64,000 bases of DNA from Rotaria macrura (GCA_900239685.1 OENT01000508.1:1-64000), one strand, 5' to 3'; counted from the stretch's first letter, positions 23,901-39,700 are shown. Numbers and translations: made by a program. The notes: generated by a model from the sequence alone, not told the origin.

Positions 23901-26900
23901 CAAGAAGAGAAATAAAAAAAAATGCGTATCATCATCATCATCATCAATGATAACGAGGATTACACACCTGAGAAATCGTGCATGATGTATTCTTTTCATC
24001 TATCCGCATTTGTGATTGTTTAACTTCTCAATTGAAGTGTATATGTGTCGGCTGTCACTTGGACAATTCGTTGGAAGAGAAACCTTTTTATCACACTCAA
24101 TTGAAAAGTGAATTATTGCACGTTATTCAATCTTGAACTCTTCACAATTAAAAAGTAAATACATCTCATTTTCGATTTTTTCATTTGTTTTTTCGTTTGT
24201 CATTTTGACATTTGTACGATGGATGGACTCTCATTAGAATAAAGGCGGATCTTATTCAAAATGAAAAGACGAAAACTCCAACAGATGTTATCAAGTTAAA
24301 TAGAGAAGAGAAGGAGATCATTTATCACACCATCACTAGAAAGATATCACACACACATCAATGTTTCATATTTCGTTTTCTTTTTCTTCCCGCTTAGCTA
24401 GTCTATCGGCATGTCTAGATGATGTGTTGTACACGCGATTATACAGTTAAAAAGAATATCAGCATGATTGTATGTGACAAGTTTGATGAAGATTTTGCAT
24501 GTATCGTACGCGTTAGAAGTCAAAACGATTTACTGACTGAATATATCATTTATAATGGATTCATTTTGTTAAATTTGTACTTGACGAATATAGATATCTT
24601 TATGTATGTCATATATTTTGAATACAATCGATTGAGAAAGTTAATCAAATAGATAAAAAAATGATATTGAAACCATTTTCTAGCAATTTATGGAAATAAT
24701 TCTTGATGATGATATTTAATCATATTCATTTATATCTATTGAACATAGATAGTCGTTGATAAATCTGTACAACGTATGGATTTGATTGAAACGAGTACAT
24801 TACCGAGGAATAATGTCTATAGTGATTTAATTTCTTTTTTTTTTTTTGACAACAACCTTTCGATAAGATTTGATTGTTTTTTCTTTTGTTTCTTGAAATT
24901 AATAAAGTCAATCAACGAATAATGCATACTGTACACATCGCTATCATATGTTAGATGATATTTTCAATTAAGACAATATATTCGAAATATTGTGCTCTAA
25001 TTTCTATTCATCAATCCATGTTTTGAAGTGATGGATACCTATACTCAGACATTCAATTACAATGACCAATAACGAAAAGAAAACATTGTATTTGAAAGAT
25101 ACCTTCTTGGAATACAGAGAGATGCTGTAGCCATTTCTTGAATGATTTTGATGAAAAATTTATGCCTCGTCCATACTACAGTTGTATTACTATGTTCAGT
25201 GTAAACTTCTACATCTAGTGGCATTACAATAAAACTTTATTTATAGGTCAAAGTTAACTTTTTGAAAGGATGACCTTGGACAATACGTTTGAATGTATCG
25301 ATATGTATATGGTACATCGGCAGTTGAGTCAGAATTCCTATAAAAATATTGAACATAGCTCTTGCTCTATTCAAATACGATTTCTTCTGGTATTGTTAGT
25401 TGTAATTGGTCATTCAAAAGTTTATTTTTCGTTCATTTTTTGATTTAGTAATCCCAGCTAGAAACTATTCAGTCGATATTAAAATTCGCGTACTGCTCAA
25501 TTTTTAAAAGTTATTGATAGAATTCTAGATTATTGTGTTTTATTACATTGAATATTTAACAAAATTGATGAGCAATTTGCTCGTAAAAATGAATCATGCT
25601 GTGTTCCTATCTTCCAATGGATTATTCGTTCGAAGTAACAATATTGCTTCAATCGAGAGAAAAAGTTTTACATAGAAATTGAAAAACGGAATGTACGACG
25701 TCGATGATTCTGATATGTATGCGCTCGATAAAATTATCCTTGAATATAGTCGGCGAAATCTAAGTTAGTAAATATTTCCGGATATTTGTTTGTTTCAATA
25801 GACATAAACATCGTATTCATCGGCGAGAGGAACCAATGACTCACTAGTAATACGAAATGTCACAAATTTAACCACGTTTATTAAAGTTCATTTACATGGA
25901 TATATGTTGCTTTATATATCAATGAATGTTCAATTGTCGTGTCATCATATGTGTTCGTTTAAAAATGTGTTTTACAATTGAATAGTCGTGCGAAGATCTT
26001 CGAAAAGATCGTAGAAGAACATAGCACAAAATATTCAATGTCTCTCGTTTTGCGTATAACATTCAACGAGTAGATTTTTGCATATTGTCCAAGGTAAGAA
26101 CACTTTATTAGTTGGTGTAGTATATATATATATACTAGAGTTGTAGTAATCGCGTTCCACTTTTTCAAAATCTCACGAAAGCATTTCGTAGTTGTTAGGA
26201 TACTCGTTCAAAATTCTATGTAAAAAATGTCAGTCATAAATCTTAACCAGAAAATGAGAAAATCCTATGATCGATTTAGTATTCATTTGACTTTTGGCAA
26301 GTATTTAGGTGTATTATACTAACTTGTAACAGAACCGATACAGTTTTTCTTGTGTATCAAACTATTCCTGTTTTGTTACAGTATGAAAAAATTTTCTTCA
26401 ATATATGATTTACTCATGAAAAGTCTAATATTCTATTTTCTTTAACAAAAGTATTTCACATGGAGAATTGATACTTAGTCATAAGATGAGTACTGATGAC
26501 AAGTTCGATGTCAAATATTAATTTGGAAAACACAATATTTACTTAAAATTGTATTTTTTAGTTTTCGCCAAGTATTTCGAAGAGAAGACATACTATCGAA
26601 TAAATGTTAGTTAATATGAATTTCTGTTCTACTTTACTGATCAAAGTTGACGCTAGAAATCTCAATTATGAAATTTATTTCAGAGGTCTATTTGGACGAG
26701 AACTGAAAAACAATACATAACTTGAATAGTGAATTAATAATCGATGAAGTTCTTTCAATCCAATCAACAATTGGTAAGTTAACTTTTCCATTGTCCATGA
26801 ATATGATACGAGTAACTCAATGTATGCGTGATATATCCGACGATGAGGATATGAAACAAATACAAATAGAACATTTGACCAGCTGAAGTACCACATGTTG

Positions 26901-27767
26901 GTGAAATCTCAAGTCAAATGAAATCGAACTTGAATTAAATTCAATAATAGTTCAATTGAAGTTCGACAAGAGACTCAATATTCTATTTACATATCCAATC
27001 ATTTTCAATACGATAGATATAGAAGTATGACGAGTTTTAACAATGAGATTGAAAAAGATTTATATCGACTAAGTGAAGAAAGTATTTCTGTAACAAAAGA
27101 CTATGAAACAACAAATGAGTATCATATTGAATTCTCTATTTTATATACTAGAGTGTATAGTTATCGAGAAAAATCAATGAACGACAATAGTTTTTATGTT
27201 ACATGATCATAAAATGAAGTGTCTGCTAATGATGACGTATGTTTAGCACATATTATCTGTCATATAGAATGATCACTTTATCATACAACACTGATAGTCA
27301 ATACAAAACTTGTTCAACTGACAGTATCAAGTGTTGTATTTAAAATTGAAATCCAAGACAATGAAAATGTCTTTTTGATTATGGATGATTATTTTCAAGT
27401 TATAATAATCAATAATTCTGTTCATTGAATGTTATTTTTTCAAAATTATGAATTTTTATTCAATCATAGTTTTGAAAATTAGTCTTGTCTTTTTCAATAG
27501 ATATGAAAGAATATAATCGTTTTATTAAAATGCACAATAAACACATCTATTCGATCGCTGAATTTAAAACTTCACTGTATTCGTATAGAAATACAATTCT
27601 GCATAGAATAATCATAGTATCACAAACAAGCCTAGAGTTAAATGAATAAACACTATGTTGTTTTTGATTTGTTTTTTTGTGAATACATAAATAGAATGAT
27701 TGCGTTGAGCACATAACATCGTAATTAGGATAAATCAAAAACAATTATTCGTCGATTATTGTATTCA
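20927..27767. other. Intergenic region between cadherin and sodium channel
   Basis: No gene recognised. Holds the cadherin promoter/5' UTR side including a (GA)n then G-run at 21081-21104, a perfect palindrome TGCGCATATGCGCA at 22353-22366 in a GC-richer patch (about 22290-22560), (TG)n near 23186-23203, (ATC)n near 23930-23947 and (TA)n near 26121-26136. The right end is the sodium channel 3' UTR: AATAAA on the minus strand near 27521 is a plausible polyadenylation signal. Confidence 0.5.
21081..21104. repeat. (GA)n microsatellite with G-run
   Basis: Nine to ten GA units followed by eight G, upstream of the cadherin start. Confidence 0.9.
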
Positions 27768-30700
27768 TCATAAATTTGCTATTTTATTCGATTCATGATT
27801 TTGATTGTCGTTCGATATCAGAGTCGGCGTTTCTAAATCATCTAATTCGATAAGTTCATCGATAGTCGCTCGTTCAAGTTTTGGTTGTCGGTGTTGTCGT
27901 TTATCACGACATCGTTGAACATTATTTTGAAAACCTTGTAAACCGATTCGACTTAAATAGTTTGCACGTTGACGTTGTACTGTTGTTGTTATTGGATGGT
28001 AATCTTTGGGACGATCTTTTTTTATATCGATTGGTGGATCAGCTTCTGTGCCTGCTGCTGCTACATCCAATGTGCCGAGGAAATTTTTTGTAAGACCATC
28101 AAGTATATCAACACAATGTACGCGATCATTTTCACATATGGGTAAGTCCATAGCAACAAGTAATAATTCATTCGGTTTAGGAATACGTAATGGTGGCTCA
28201 AGACCATCAACAAAATCTGATAATTGATCATATTGTATAAATTGTGAGCCAGATGGATCTAAACGTTGCCATTTTTCATAATACATATCATAATCATCAT
28301 CAGTTAAGCCCTAAACAAATGATAAACAGTTATTTGGTACGATGCTTACATAATTGAACTATAAAACATGATGTAAATACAAATGTTTATCGTAGAAACA
28401 TGTTCGTCAGTGACTTGTTTCATCATGATAGTTACACTCATGTCGTCGGCAATGCCATAAGACAGTAAATCATACATGAGGATGACATATTTTTCGATCG
28501 ACAATCGTCGATAGTGTATTAGAAAACAATTACTTTCTCTCCTATGAATACATCTGTAGTGTTATGACATGCTTTGCTATTCATGTTTTGCCATTGGTAT
28601 AAGACAGCACAAGAAGAAAAGTAAAATGAAAGAATTTTCTTCTTGTTTTGGCATCTATTTACCTGTTGTACATCTTCTTGTGCTTGAGAAAAGTTTTCTA
28701 ATATGACAGCAATATACATATTCACCTAAATGATAGTTTAAAAAGAAAAATACACAAATCTAACAACGACGAGAAGAAATTCTTCATTCTTACCACAACA
28801 AGAGAACTAATTATTAAATAACTGACAAGAAACGGTATTGCAATAGCCATATTACCACAATCACCTCGATGTGATGGTGACTTTATAGTTGGATCACAAT
28901 CTGGTGGTCGATCATTTGTTAATGCTTGTAAAACACCGGACCAACCAGCCGTCGTACACATTTGAAAAAGGATGATCATTGAATTAGGAAATGTTTCGAA
29001 ATTGAATAGATCTGTAACGCCAGCCGATTTTCTAACATAAGCAAAGAATGACATGCCAAATATTGAATAGATAAACATGACAAGAAAAAGAAGAAGACCA
29101 ATATTAAATAGAGCCGGCATTGAAACAGCTAATGCAAAAAGTAACGTTCGAATACCTTTTGCACCTAGTAAAACGAAAACAGAAACAATGAAAATCTGTT
29201 AAATATTTAAAAAACTTTTTTTTTCATTCGTATGAACGTGAACAAACCTTTTACGAGACGTAGTACTCTTCCGACACGTGCAACACGAACAACACGTAAC
29301 AATGTTGGATTAACAAAAAACTTAGCCATAATTTCACCTAATGCTTGTCCTAACAAAAGAAAAAGAAGAAGACAAGATAACTTTATTTTTCATAACGTAC
29401 ACTATCCTACCGAGAATAGATGCAATCACAATAATGAAATCAAATACATTCCATGGAATTGTGAAATATTTAAAATTTAATGCCACCAATTTCATAAAAC
29501 ATTCAACAGTAAATCTAAATTATGAGTAAAGAAAAATAATCATAAATATTAGATAATACTATGTAGATCATTTAGGATTAAATATTATTTTCTTGTCTTT
29601 GAAATTCTCAAGCTATTGCTGAAGAATAAATTTCAAATCTTTACTTACTTTTGATTAAACACTTGTGTGTCTAATTATTTTGTTTTTACATTTTCTATTC
29701 CTAATCATAGTTCACATGTAAATATTCATAACACATGGTCACTAAATTATGATGGGTACATCAAACTTTTTCTAAAATTTCATTTGTCAACAATAGTTTT
29801 CTACTCAAACAAGTAGTTATTTCAATTCGAATAGAAGTAAACGAGGAAGAGAATGTAATGAGGTCAACGTTTTTAATTATATAACTAATTTACATTCGAT
29901 TTCTATATAAATCTGTACTCCTATGAGAATTTACTATTACAATAAAGCAAGCATTCTGTTCTTCGTCTATGATAATATGCTTTAATGCATGTTGAGAAAA
30001 AAAAAGCATAAAATAATAAAAATTATTTCTATTCTCATTGTCGAACTGTTCAGTTCGAATATTTACAAAATAGCTCAGCATGCAACTAAGCAAGCTTCGA
30101 ATTCATACTTATCTATTAACAAACGACTCTATTTTGTCTAGATATTTCAATGAACATGTGACATGAAGAAGTCAAATAAATTTTATTCTTAAGGGAGGGG
30201 GTGTACCCCCCCCCCCTATGGTATATATTTATGGTTACCAAATTGTAGAGGGTGTGAAACTGGGTATATCCTGAAATTTTTGCAGCAAACTGACATGTTT
30301 TGACTGAGAGGCAGTTTTCACAAGTTATATGTTTCGATAGGCCGAATATCAGAATAGGATGTTGAAAAATTTTTTGAAGTGAAGCTGTATACCCATTGCT
30401 TTCACAGTTCGATAGAGCAAATCGAGTTCTATACATGCTGAAAGTTTTTCAAAGATTGCATGAATATTGGCAGAGAAAAGACGATTTCACCGCTAAAGCT
30501 TGTTTTAAGTACTGAAATGAATTTTTTTGAAACCTTGCCTACAATTTCAGGATTTCGACCCATTGTAATTTGTAAAATGTTATTATAGAAAGATGCGCCA
30601 TCAACTTTTGCATATTCTGAGCCGATTAGAATCTTCAAGTTCAAAATACAGTCCTTAGAAAAAAACCGGTTTTTCAATAACAGGTCAAAATGCTAAAAAA

Positions 30701-33700
30701 ATGGCACTTATTTAACTATTTTGACTAGTATAGCTTTATTTACAAGCAAAATGAACGTCATATTCGGAATCACGATAATAAAACTGGGTGTAGTGACATA
30801 TGTTTTAATAAAAAATAAATTTTATCAAAATTTCACGTTGGGGACGACCATGGACGAAATTTGTAAAAAACGAGCTGGAGGGGGGTACAGGTAAAATTTT
30901 TGACGAAATTTACTTTTTATTAAAATATGTGCCACCCCACCCAGTTTTTTATCGTGATTCCGAATATACATTCATTTTGCTTGTAAATAAAGCTATACTA
31001 GTCAAAATAGTTAAATAAGTGCGATTTTTTTTAGCATTTTGACCTGTTATAGAAAAACCGGTTTATTGTAAGGATTTTATTTTGAACTTGAAGATTCTAA
31101 TCGGCTCAGAATATGCAAAAGTTGATGGCGCATCTTTCTATAATAACATTTTACAAATTACAATAGGTCAAAATCCTGAAATTGTAGGCAAGGTCTCAAA
31201 AACCGACTATTTTTCAGTGAAAATCCACTTTTATGGAAAATTCACGTGTTCTCTATGATTGATCATAAAATCATCGGAAAATATTTCAGGGTAAATACAC
31301 CTCGGCTTAGCCAACCAAATGCCAAATCATTAACTATAAAACTTTCAAAATCCAATACTAATAGAGGGTCTCTAGAAGCCTATACCTTGTGAAACCTGTT
31401 ACTCCTTCAAAGTAGATCCGTTTGTCGAAACAATCTCAGGGTACATACAGTTTCACTTCCTCTACAATCTGGTAAATATATATATATAGCATAGGGGAGG
31501 TACACCCCCCGCCCCCCTTAAATATTTAGTAAGCTAAACCGATTGACTTTCTTCTGGTCGTACATGACTACAATGGAAACATATTATCTGATTGTTATAG
31601 AGGATATTATTTTGAGATTTTTATAACTCTAACTTTTATTTATCATCAATAATCCATGACAAAATCTTGTCATGTATTCTTATATGCATCGTTTCTTTTC
31701 GTCACACATTAAACATTTTCATTTTAATGATTTACTTACATGGCAACAAAAAAATTATTAATGTATCCGAGAACACGATCATAACCATGACTTTGATCGT
31801 GATGTTCAAGACACATACAAAGCATATTAAGAAATATACATATCATTATAAATATATCAAATTTTTGATTTGTTGTCAAATCGAAAAAGAATCTTGCAAG
31901 AGCAAACTAAAACACATAGGAAATAGTTGATTGATGACTATGTAATATAATATAGTTCTATGTTGATAAGAATTTACTCTTGGCCTCGGCAATGCTTTAG
32001 TTGGCTTTTTATTACCCATTTTTTTCATAGCATTATAATATTTTTTTTGATCATCTGTCATAAACATTTCTATTGAACCACCACCACCCAACTAAAAATA
32101 AAAATGCATAAATTATTGTGTTTTCTTATTTCTTTTTATTTCGCTTCTTATCAATTTGAGAAAATAACTAACGATTCGTTTTTGTTGATTGAAATTATCA
32201 ATAACAACACCAATAAATAGATTCAAAGTGAAAAATGAGCCGAATATAATGAATAAAACAAAATAAACAAGAATATATACGTTATATTCAAATTCTGGTT
32301 GAACATCGATCTAGAATATTTTATGATAGAAGAACAATAGATCGTGTTGAGAAAATATTAGAAAAAATTGCTCCATACTTCTTTGGCGTCTGTTGCATCG
32401 GCCATTATTTCAATCCAACCTTTGAATGTTGCCTATTCGAACAAAATAAACGTTTGTAAATGTATCGAAAAATTCCTACGCTTAACAATGATAAAATGAC
32501 TTAGTATTATCGTCATGGAATTAAAATATGATATACGATGAAATCACTGCTGCTCATACTACTTAATCACAAAATGTCATCAATAAAAAGATCTTCAGTA
32601 GATAGTACTATGTGACTAACGGACTCATATAACTTGATTGATCACACTCTGTGATACTTTCCGACTCATATTTTTCGTTATCCGTTAGATTCTAATAATT
32701 AAGACTATTTTATCGTCATGACTAAGTCTATTGTCGTGCGTGATATATCTATGAATTGAATCTGTCTTAGTTTCTTATAATGATGCTTGTCTTAGATCGC
32801 TAAGATCTAAATTGTTCTTTCTAGACTTTAATACTCTGTTCGAATTTAATCTCAGAAAGAAAGTTATATTTAGTCAGACATAAAATATTTCGAATTCTAT
32901 TGATTAAATAATCTTCATATGATGAAACAATAATTTTCTAGATTGCATGCAAATAGAATTTTTCAAGACAAGCCATACTAGCTAGATTAAATTCTCAATA
33001 AAAGAAATAGAATCTTCTTCTCTGTTCAACTATTTTTCAACTTACAACTTGAAATAAAACCAAATATCCATTGAGAACATTATCGAAATTAACTCGTGAA
33101 TTTTCCCATGTAAAATTTTTACTTAAACAATCCAATTTGTTCGTTACATTTTCTGTTATATTAACACGATCATGTGTACCGTGATAGACACATTTATAAA
33201 ATCGTCCGCCAAATAATTGTACACCCATAATTGAAAAAATTAGCCAAAATACAAGACAAACAAGTAATACATTAAAAATCGATGGTATGGCACCAATCAA
33301 TGCATTAACAACCACCTATTGAAAAACAAAAATTATCATAAGACAAAAAGAAAATCGGGAACATCAATTAGTTTCATACACGCATTCCTTCAAATCTTGA
33401 TAGAGCTTTCAATGGACGTAATGCTCTTAATGTTCTCATTGATTTAAATGCTGGAATATCAGCAACACCAATCCAATCAAGTATAACACCAAGAACACTA
33501 ACAAGTACAATGAAAAAATCTAACCAATTCCAACCATTTGTAAAATAATTTTTTATTCCATACGCAAACCATTTAAGTATTAGTTCGGATGTAAAAATAA
33601 CTGTAAAAATTTTATCTAATACAACTAGAATTTTATAAGATATCGGTTGTTGTCGTGTATTTATATCTTCCAAAGCCTTTCGTTCAGAACAAAAGAAGAA

Positions 33701-36700
33701 AAAAAAAATAGAGAAAACTTTTTTCAAATCATCTTTCGATCGACTTACTAGAGTTGTACTACTTGCTAATATACTTCCTATGATAAGCCATTCAAAAAAT
33801 CGATGTTCAACAAGACGATGAGCTTGACTACGAAGATATGTCCAACGTTGTTGAATAACTATGGGAATACATTTTCCACAGCAAGCGAAATGCTTTGATA
33901 TTATTCGTGGACAACAATCCGGTGGTATATGAAGACTTTGCCATGATACAGGAACGATGTTTGTCATGCCATTACTATTCATTAGTTGCATTTCAATATC
34001 TTCATTCATCATCGCTGAATTATTCATTATAACTAATGCTGTATTCATTTTGTCAAAATCTTCCAATGTTGGAAATGGAAAATGAGCAATTAGTTCTTTG
34101 GTAGCAGAAATCGACTATATCAAAACATAAAACAAAAATCAATTAAAAATCGAGGTTAGAATAGAAGAAAAAAAAGTTATTCATTACACTTTCATGGATA
34201 CTACTTCCATTCGATGTTTTTTTTCGTTTTCTTCGACGAAATAAACCAATTATATATTGCATTACAAAGCGAAAAAATCGTTGAATCCGATCGATTGCTT
34301 CGCCAATTTTATTTTCATCGTCTTCCTTTACTTCACCACTCAACACATTTGAACCAAACGATGCAAGTAGTAGAGCCAAAAATAAATTTAATACCTATGA
34401 TGAAATAGAATTTCAGCTATTATTCTAAAGAAAACTTTTATTATGGATCATTTTCATCAGATCTAACGGCAATAGAGAATATTCCGTATATTCTAATTAT
34501 AAAATTAAAATAATTAAATGTATAAATCTTGTTCAAATGTTCATAGTCCAATTACAAATGATCAGATGAATTCACATCTCGGTAGAAAAGTTTGATCAGT
34601 TCAATAATTATTAGAAGAAGCGAATGATTTCAATAGAAATATGATACAGTTTGTATTGTCAATCTATACTCAATCGTAGTATTGAATAGACAAGCATGAT
34701 ATCTTTTGACTCATAATACAATTTTAAAAAATAGAGGATTCAAGGACATTCGATACAAATATTTTCTATAAAACACATGTTTTTGTCATTTATAGATGAT
34801 AGATGCATATCCTTTTTCCTTGGCATCTAATATGACAGGACTGTCAAAAACAATTATGCATGATATATATAATCATTCTTTCTGTTATTCAACGATTCGT
34901 TTGCTATCGTGTTCATGAGATTTATTGAACTTTCAAGTAGAACACATGTCTGGAGGAAAGCAAAGTGTATACACACATGATATTTATTGGATGTATATCA
35001 TTGATAAATGATAAATCAACACATGATAATACTTCAAGACAGTTGAAGTTATTTGAACTCTTCGACGAGGCAACAGCTGAGTTTTGTAGAACATCAATCG
35101 ATCGTTCTCAGATATTATTTTCAGGTTGCTCTAGTCTGTTCGTATGAAAAATATATCGATAGTCATTTGAAGAATATTTTGTCATCGTAAGAATTAAAAT
35201 TCATCCAAGTAAGATCTATTTTTTTTTGTCCTCATACACGCACAAGATGTTTAGAACAATGGTAATAGTGATGAAAAGAAAATTGATCTGAATAGACATT
35301 AGTGTTTCAATTTCTGATGTACACGTTTTCACAGATAGAATGACAGAATGTCTATCTTATTTTCTTTTTATAATAAGATGACATACAATACTGAAATGTA
35401 TTCTATGGAGAAAAACACTAACAAGACGCCTTTTTTTTTAATGATTATTAATAACTTACGACAAGATTTCCAATGACGAATGTAAATAGAAAAAATGGAA
35501 TACATGGCCATCCTGCACATTCAAGACATACCCACATTGATTCAATCCATTCACCACATAAAACACGAAAAACAATCCTAAGAAAAAATTAAATTTACAT
35601 GTTATATTCTTCTTTTTAATATGACACGTAAAATCGATAAACGTACATAAATGCATGAAAAAAATCAAAAAACGTCCATCTTGGCATTTCTTTACCAAAT
35701 TTTTCTGCATATTTTTGACCGAATAACTAGAAAACAACTATGAATGAAAAAACATTGAAAATTTAATCTTTACAATTTACCTGCATTCCCATAACAGCAA
35801 AAATGAATATTATAATAACAAGAACCAATGTTAAATTACCTAAAGCGCCTATTGATTTGCCAATAATTGACATAAGACGATTCAATGTTTGCCAAGATTT
35901 AGCCAATTTAAATACACGTAACTTGAATGAAAATGAATTTTAGACAAAAGAAAAACAACAAAAACCTTAAAATCGATTATTATTACTTACCAATCGAAAT
36001 GAACGTAGTACACTCAAACCTTTTATATTAGCAAGACCTAATTCAACAAGACTAAGTGTAACAATAAATAAATCGAATACATTCCATCCATCTTTTAAAA
36101 ATTTAGCCGGTGTCATTGCAATGATTTTGAGAATAGATTCAGCTGTAAAAATACTTGTAAAAACATAATTGCCTGTTGTTAATATTCGTGTCATTTTTTC
36201 GCTTTGACCAGGATGATCAAGTGCCATAAATAATGTATTTAATACAATACATATCGTAATAAATAAATCAACAAACGCATCCAATATAAAATAAGCAACG
36301 GTAGCCTATAATCATAATGAGCGAAATGTTTGTTTCGTATTTGTTACAAGAATATGTAGAGATATTTTGCAAAATGAAGAACTGCTTAGATTTAGTTATT
36401 GGTATTTTCAATGGATGCATTACATTATATATCATCAAGATTACAATTAGCCTTTAATTCAATTCTATGTTTTGAATAGCGATCTTTCGGGATGGTGGAG
36501 AATAAATAGATTATTTGAAAAGTTCTTTCAATATATATATATATATATGAGTGAATTGCAACTTTTTGGTACCGTTGATATTTTAGTAGTATTTGGCTAA
36601 TCACTTTTGCTTCTCCGAACTGATTCGAATAATTTTTTTATAGATTGTGGCACGTGGTATATCCCACTGACACACAAAAGTTCAGCCGTGTAGCTCATAC

Positions 36701-39700
36701 ATGTCATGAGTTATAAGAGATATATGACGAAAAATGACTCGTTTTTAATGACACATGATAAGAAAATCGAATTTTTTGACCATGGAAAAACACGAGGAAA
36801 ATTATGTAACTCAAACATTTTGTACAGCGTTTGATACTCTATCGAAATATATCAACAATTTCAACATAATGTTTTGTTCGTTCCTTCGTATAACGTTCGC
36901 ACTATTCGACAGACACTTCATTATTTTTGTGTAGAGTGCCGAAAACGTGGTTGTAATTTTGCCATTGAAAAAGCTAGTGATACGCAGGGTCTACTAAAAG
37001 AAAGGCAACTGTTGAAGACGCAAAATTATAAGAAAAAACTGTGTTTTATCAGATTTATTTGTGGATGAAAATAACAAGACTTTTTGAAAACAAGGTCTTT
37101 ATACTCATTTTGTAGAGTGACAGTTTGAAAATTGAATCGTTTATAACTCTTTACTAAATCGCTCGATTTAGCTCAAAGGCGATTATAAGGTTTTGACCAA
37201 AAGGTGGTATATATGTAGATATATAGAGGAAGACTTTCTCTATTCGGCAGCATATATATTTTTCAGTTCTTCTGTGCACCGATAATTTCGAAAATGATCT
37301 CCATATTCCCTGTAGTGTATAATAAAAGGCAGCGAATGTGGCGCCATCCATTGAAATCATCGCGGTGCACAACTGAACTTTATAATATATGTGCCACAAG
37401 GTAGAGGAAGTCTTCCGCACTTAATATAAGGATATCCTGCTTTTTCGTCAAAAACTTGCATGACACTTATAATCGCCTTTTAAGAGAAGTAAGTGATAAG
37501 AATTTCAGCTCTTTATCTTCTTTCATTCGGCAGACATTTACATTATACTATAAATAAAAAGAACATGAACGATTTTTTTGCAGATGTCATCAGTTTTATA
37601 TCAACAAACTAAAATTGACATCTATATATCTAGTTTTCCACGCTGAATCTAACAAAAACTTCTCTCAGTGTTACATGCCAACGTAAAACAAAATAAAAAC
37701 CCAAACTTTATTGAAATATTTTGAGCGTTTAAAACAACCACAAGAAAAAATTGAGCTTTCTGAGAATTTTCTTTCAATGAAAGGACTTTAAATTTTTCAA
37801 TGCAGTTATTCTTGTAGAGCTCGCTGAGTTCTATCAAACCATGTAAAAATAGATCAAAAAAGAATTTTTTGCGATTTTCGAATAATCGGAAATTTGTAGA
37901 GCTCATACCTTCCTTAATAATCGATCAAGTGTTGGGAAATTTTTGCTATATACTACAGGCATAGAGTATAATAAAATGCACTAGTCAAAAGTGGTTTAGA
38001 CTCATTTTCAATTTTGTTCGTGAATTGTACTAAAAAGTTGCAATTCACTCATGTATATATATATATATATATATGTTATTTATATGTACCATATCAATTT
38101 ATTTTGCACATCATATTCAAGATATGTTGTTTGTCACTGAATACGGTATTCTTATACGAAAAATCAATAAAAAGCCCCAAGTCAAACTTCATTCTCGAAA
38201 TGTTGCCTGTGAGATATTCTACTATTGTAAAAACTCACATTATAGACTATATCTTTTTGAGATATGTTACGTGTCTCTTTGGTTTAGTTTGAAGGCAACA
38301 TTTTAAAATAATAATCCTTTGAGAGATCATGACATGGAATTAAAAACTATCGTATAAGAACATAATTTCCGCCGCTATACGCATAGAATCCAAATTCTTT
38401 TGAGGATATTCATTACTAATTACGATTCTAAATGATGTTCGTAAACGAGTCTCAATAGTGATTAATCATTCGAGGGACATCCGTAGAAAAATTCAAATTT
38501 CTTTCATATTCAATATACTTGATGATAAAATTGTCAAATCGTTATGTATAAATCGATTGATTGATGATTAGTTCAAACTACTTTCGACACTGTCGTTCTC
38601 AAGTGAAACTATTTCATGCATAAAATTATCTATGTCATCTCTTACATTTTGTATCTGAATATGAACATTCAAGTCAATACTTACTTGAAATTTTTGAAAT
38701 GTCGGCGATTGACAATTCCATTCGCAACAATAAATTCGTAGAAGTTTCACTGTAGGTCGATCCGATTCATTTTTGGTATCCGCATCTAAAATGATCATGT
38801 TCAGATGTCTTATAAAATGATAACACAATTGCCGTTCATATTCATTCATAATGAATCGCAGATCACACTCATATTATAATAAACTGTTCGGATCGTCAAT
38901 GCATATGATCGATCTTGTGCAGTAGAATATCATACTTAAGATAATTAATCAAAACAGACGCATACAAAACTACAAACATGCATAAACAATAAAAAAAAGA
39001 TAAATCAATAAATAAAATCATACGTGTTGCAATTGGATGTTGATTTAAAGAATAATGTTTAAAAGGGAAAGGAAGAGAAACAACAAAAATCTTTTTAGAT
39101 TTTCTTTTTAAAATTTGAATGGGTATACATATAAAATTATAGAATTCTTCTTAATACAAGACATAGAAATGTCAATCAAAATTTATTCGTATGAGAATCT
39201 ATTACAAGTTGACTTACTTTTTGATCGAACACTTGTTCTTTCCGATTCTCGTGCTGTTAATACTTCAGTTATTGGAGCATATTTAATATGAGGTTTGGCT
39301 TGATAGAGCTTAGAAAATAATTTTCATAGTTACAAATGCAAGAAAACTATTTGCTTTTTCTATTTACTGTAATAGTTGAATCATTGTCGCATGGATTTCG
39401 TTCTGATTTATAAGAAAAACCTCTTGTTCGTTGACTTTTCCTATCATCATTTGTTGATTCTTGTTGTACTTCGTCGAAGAATGGTATTGTTGTAGCATCG
39501 CTCGTAGTTGGATTCGAAAAAAGAAAACTTGCATTATCAAATTGAAATGTCGATGGTGATGGTAGAAGTGATCGTTTAGTTTTCAAGTCACCTTTCTAGA
39601 AGTAAGAAAAAAAGAATTTTATATGATTTGAATGAATAAAAAGAAAACATTTTGTATAATATATATATATATATATATCATTTTCGTTGTGTCTCAAACA

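Noticed and set aside
27881-28227. Plus-strand ORFs over the last Nav exon
   Set aside because: Antisense shadows; the minus frame matches the conserved Nav C-terminus.
30429-30677. 82-codon ORF in the left arm of the foldback element
   Set aside because: The partner arm does not keep the frame, and no transposase motif is visible.
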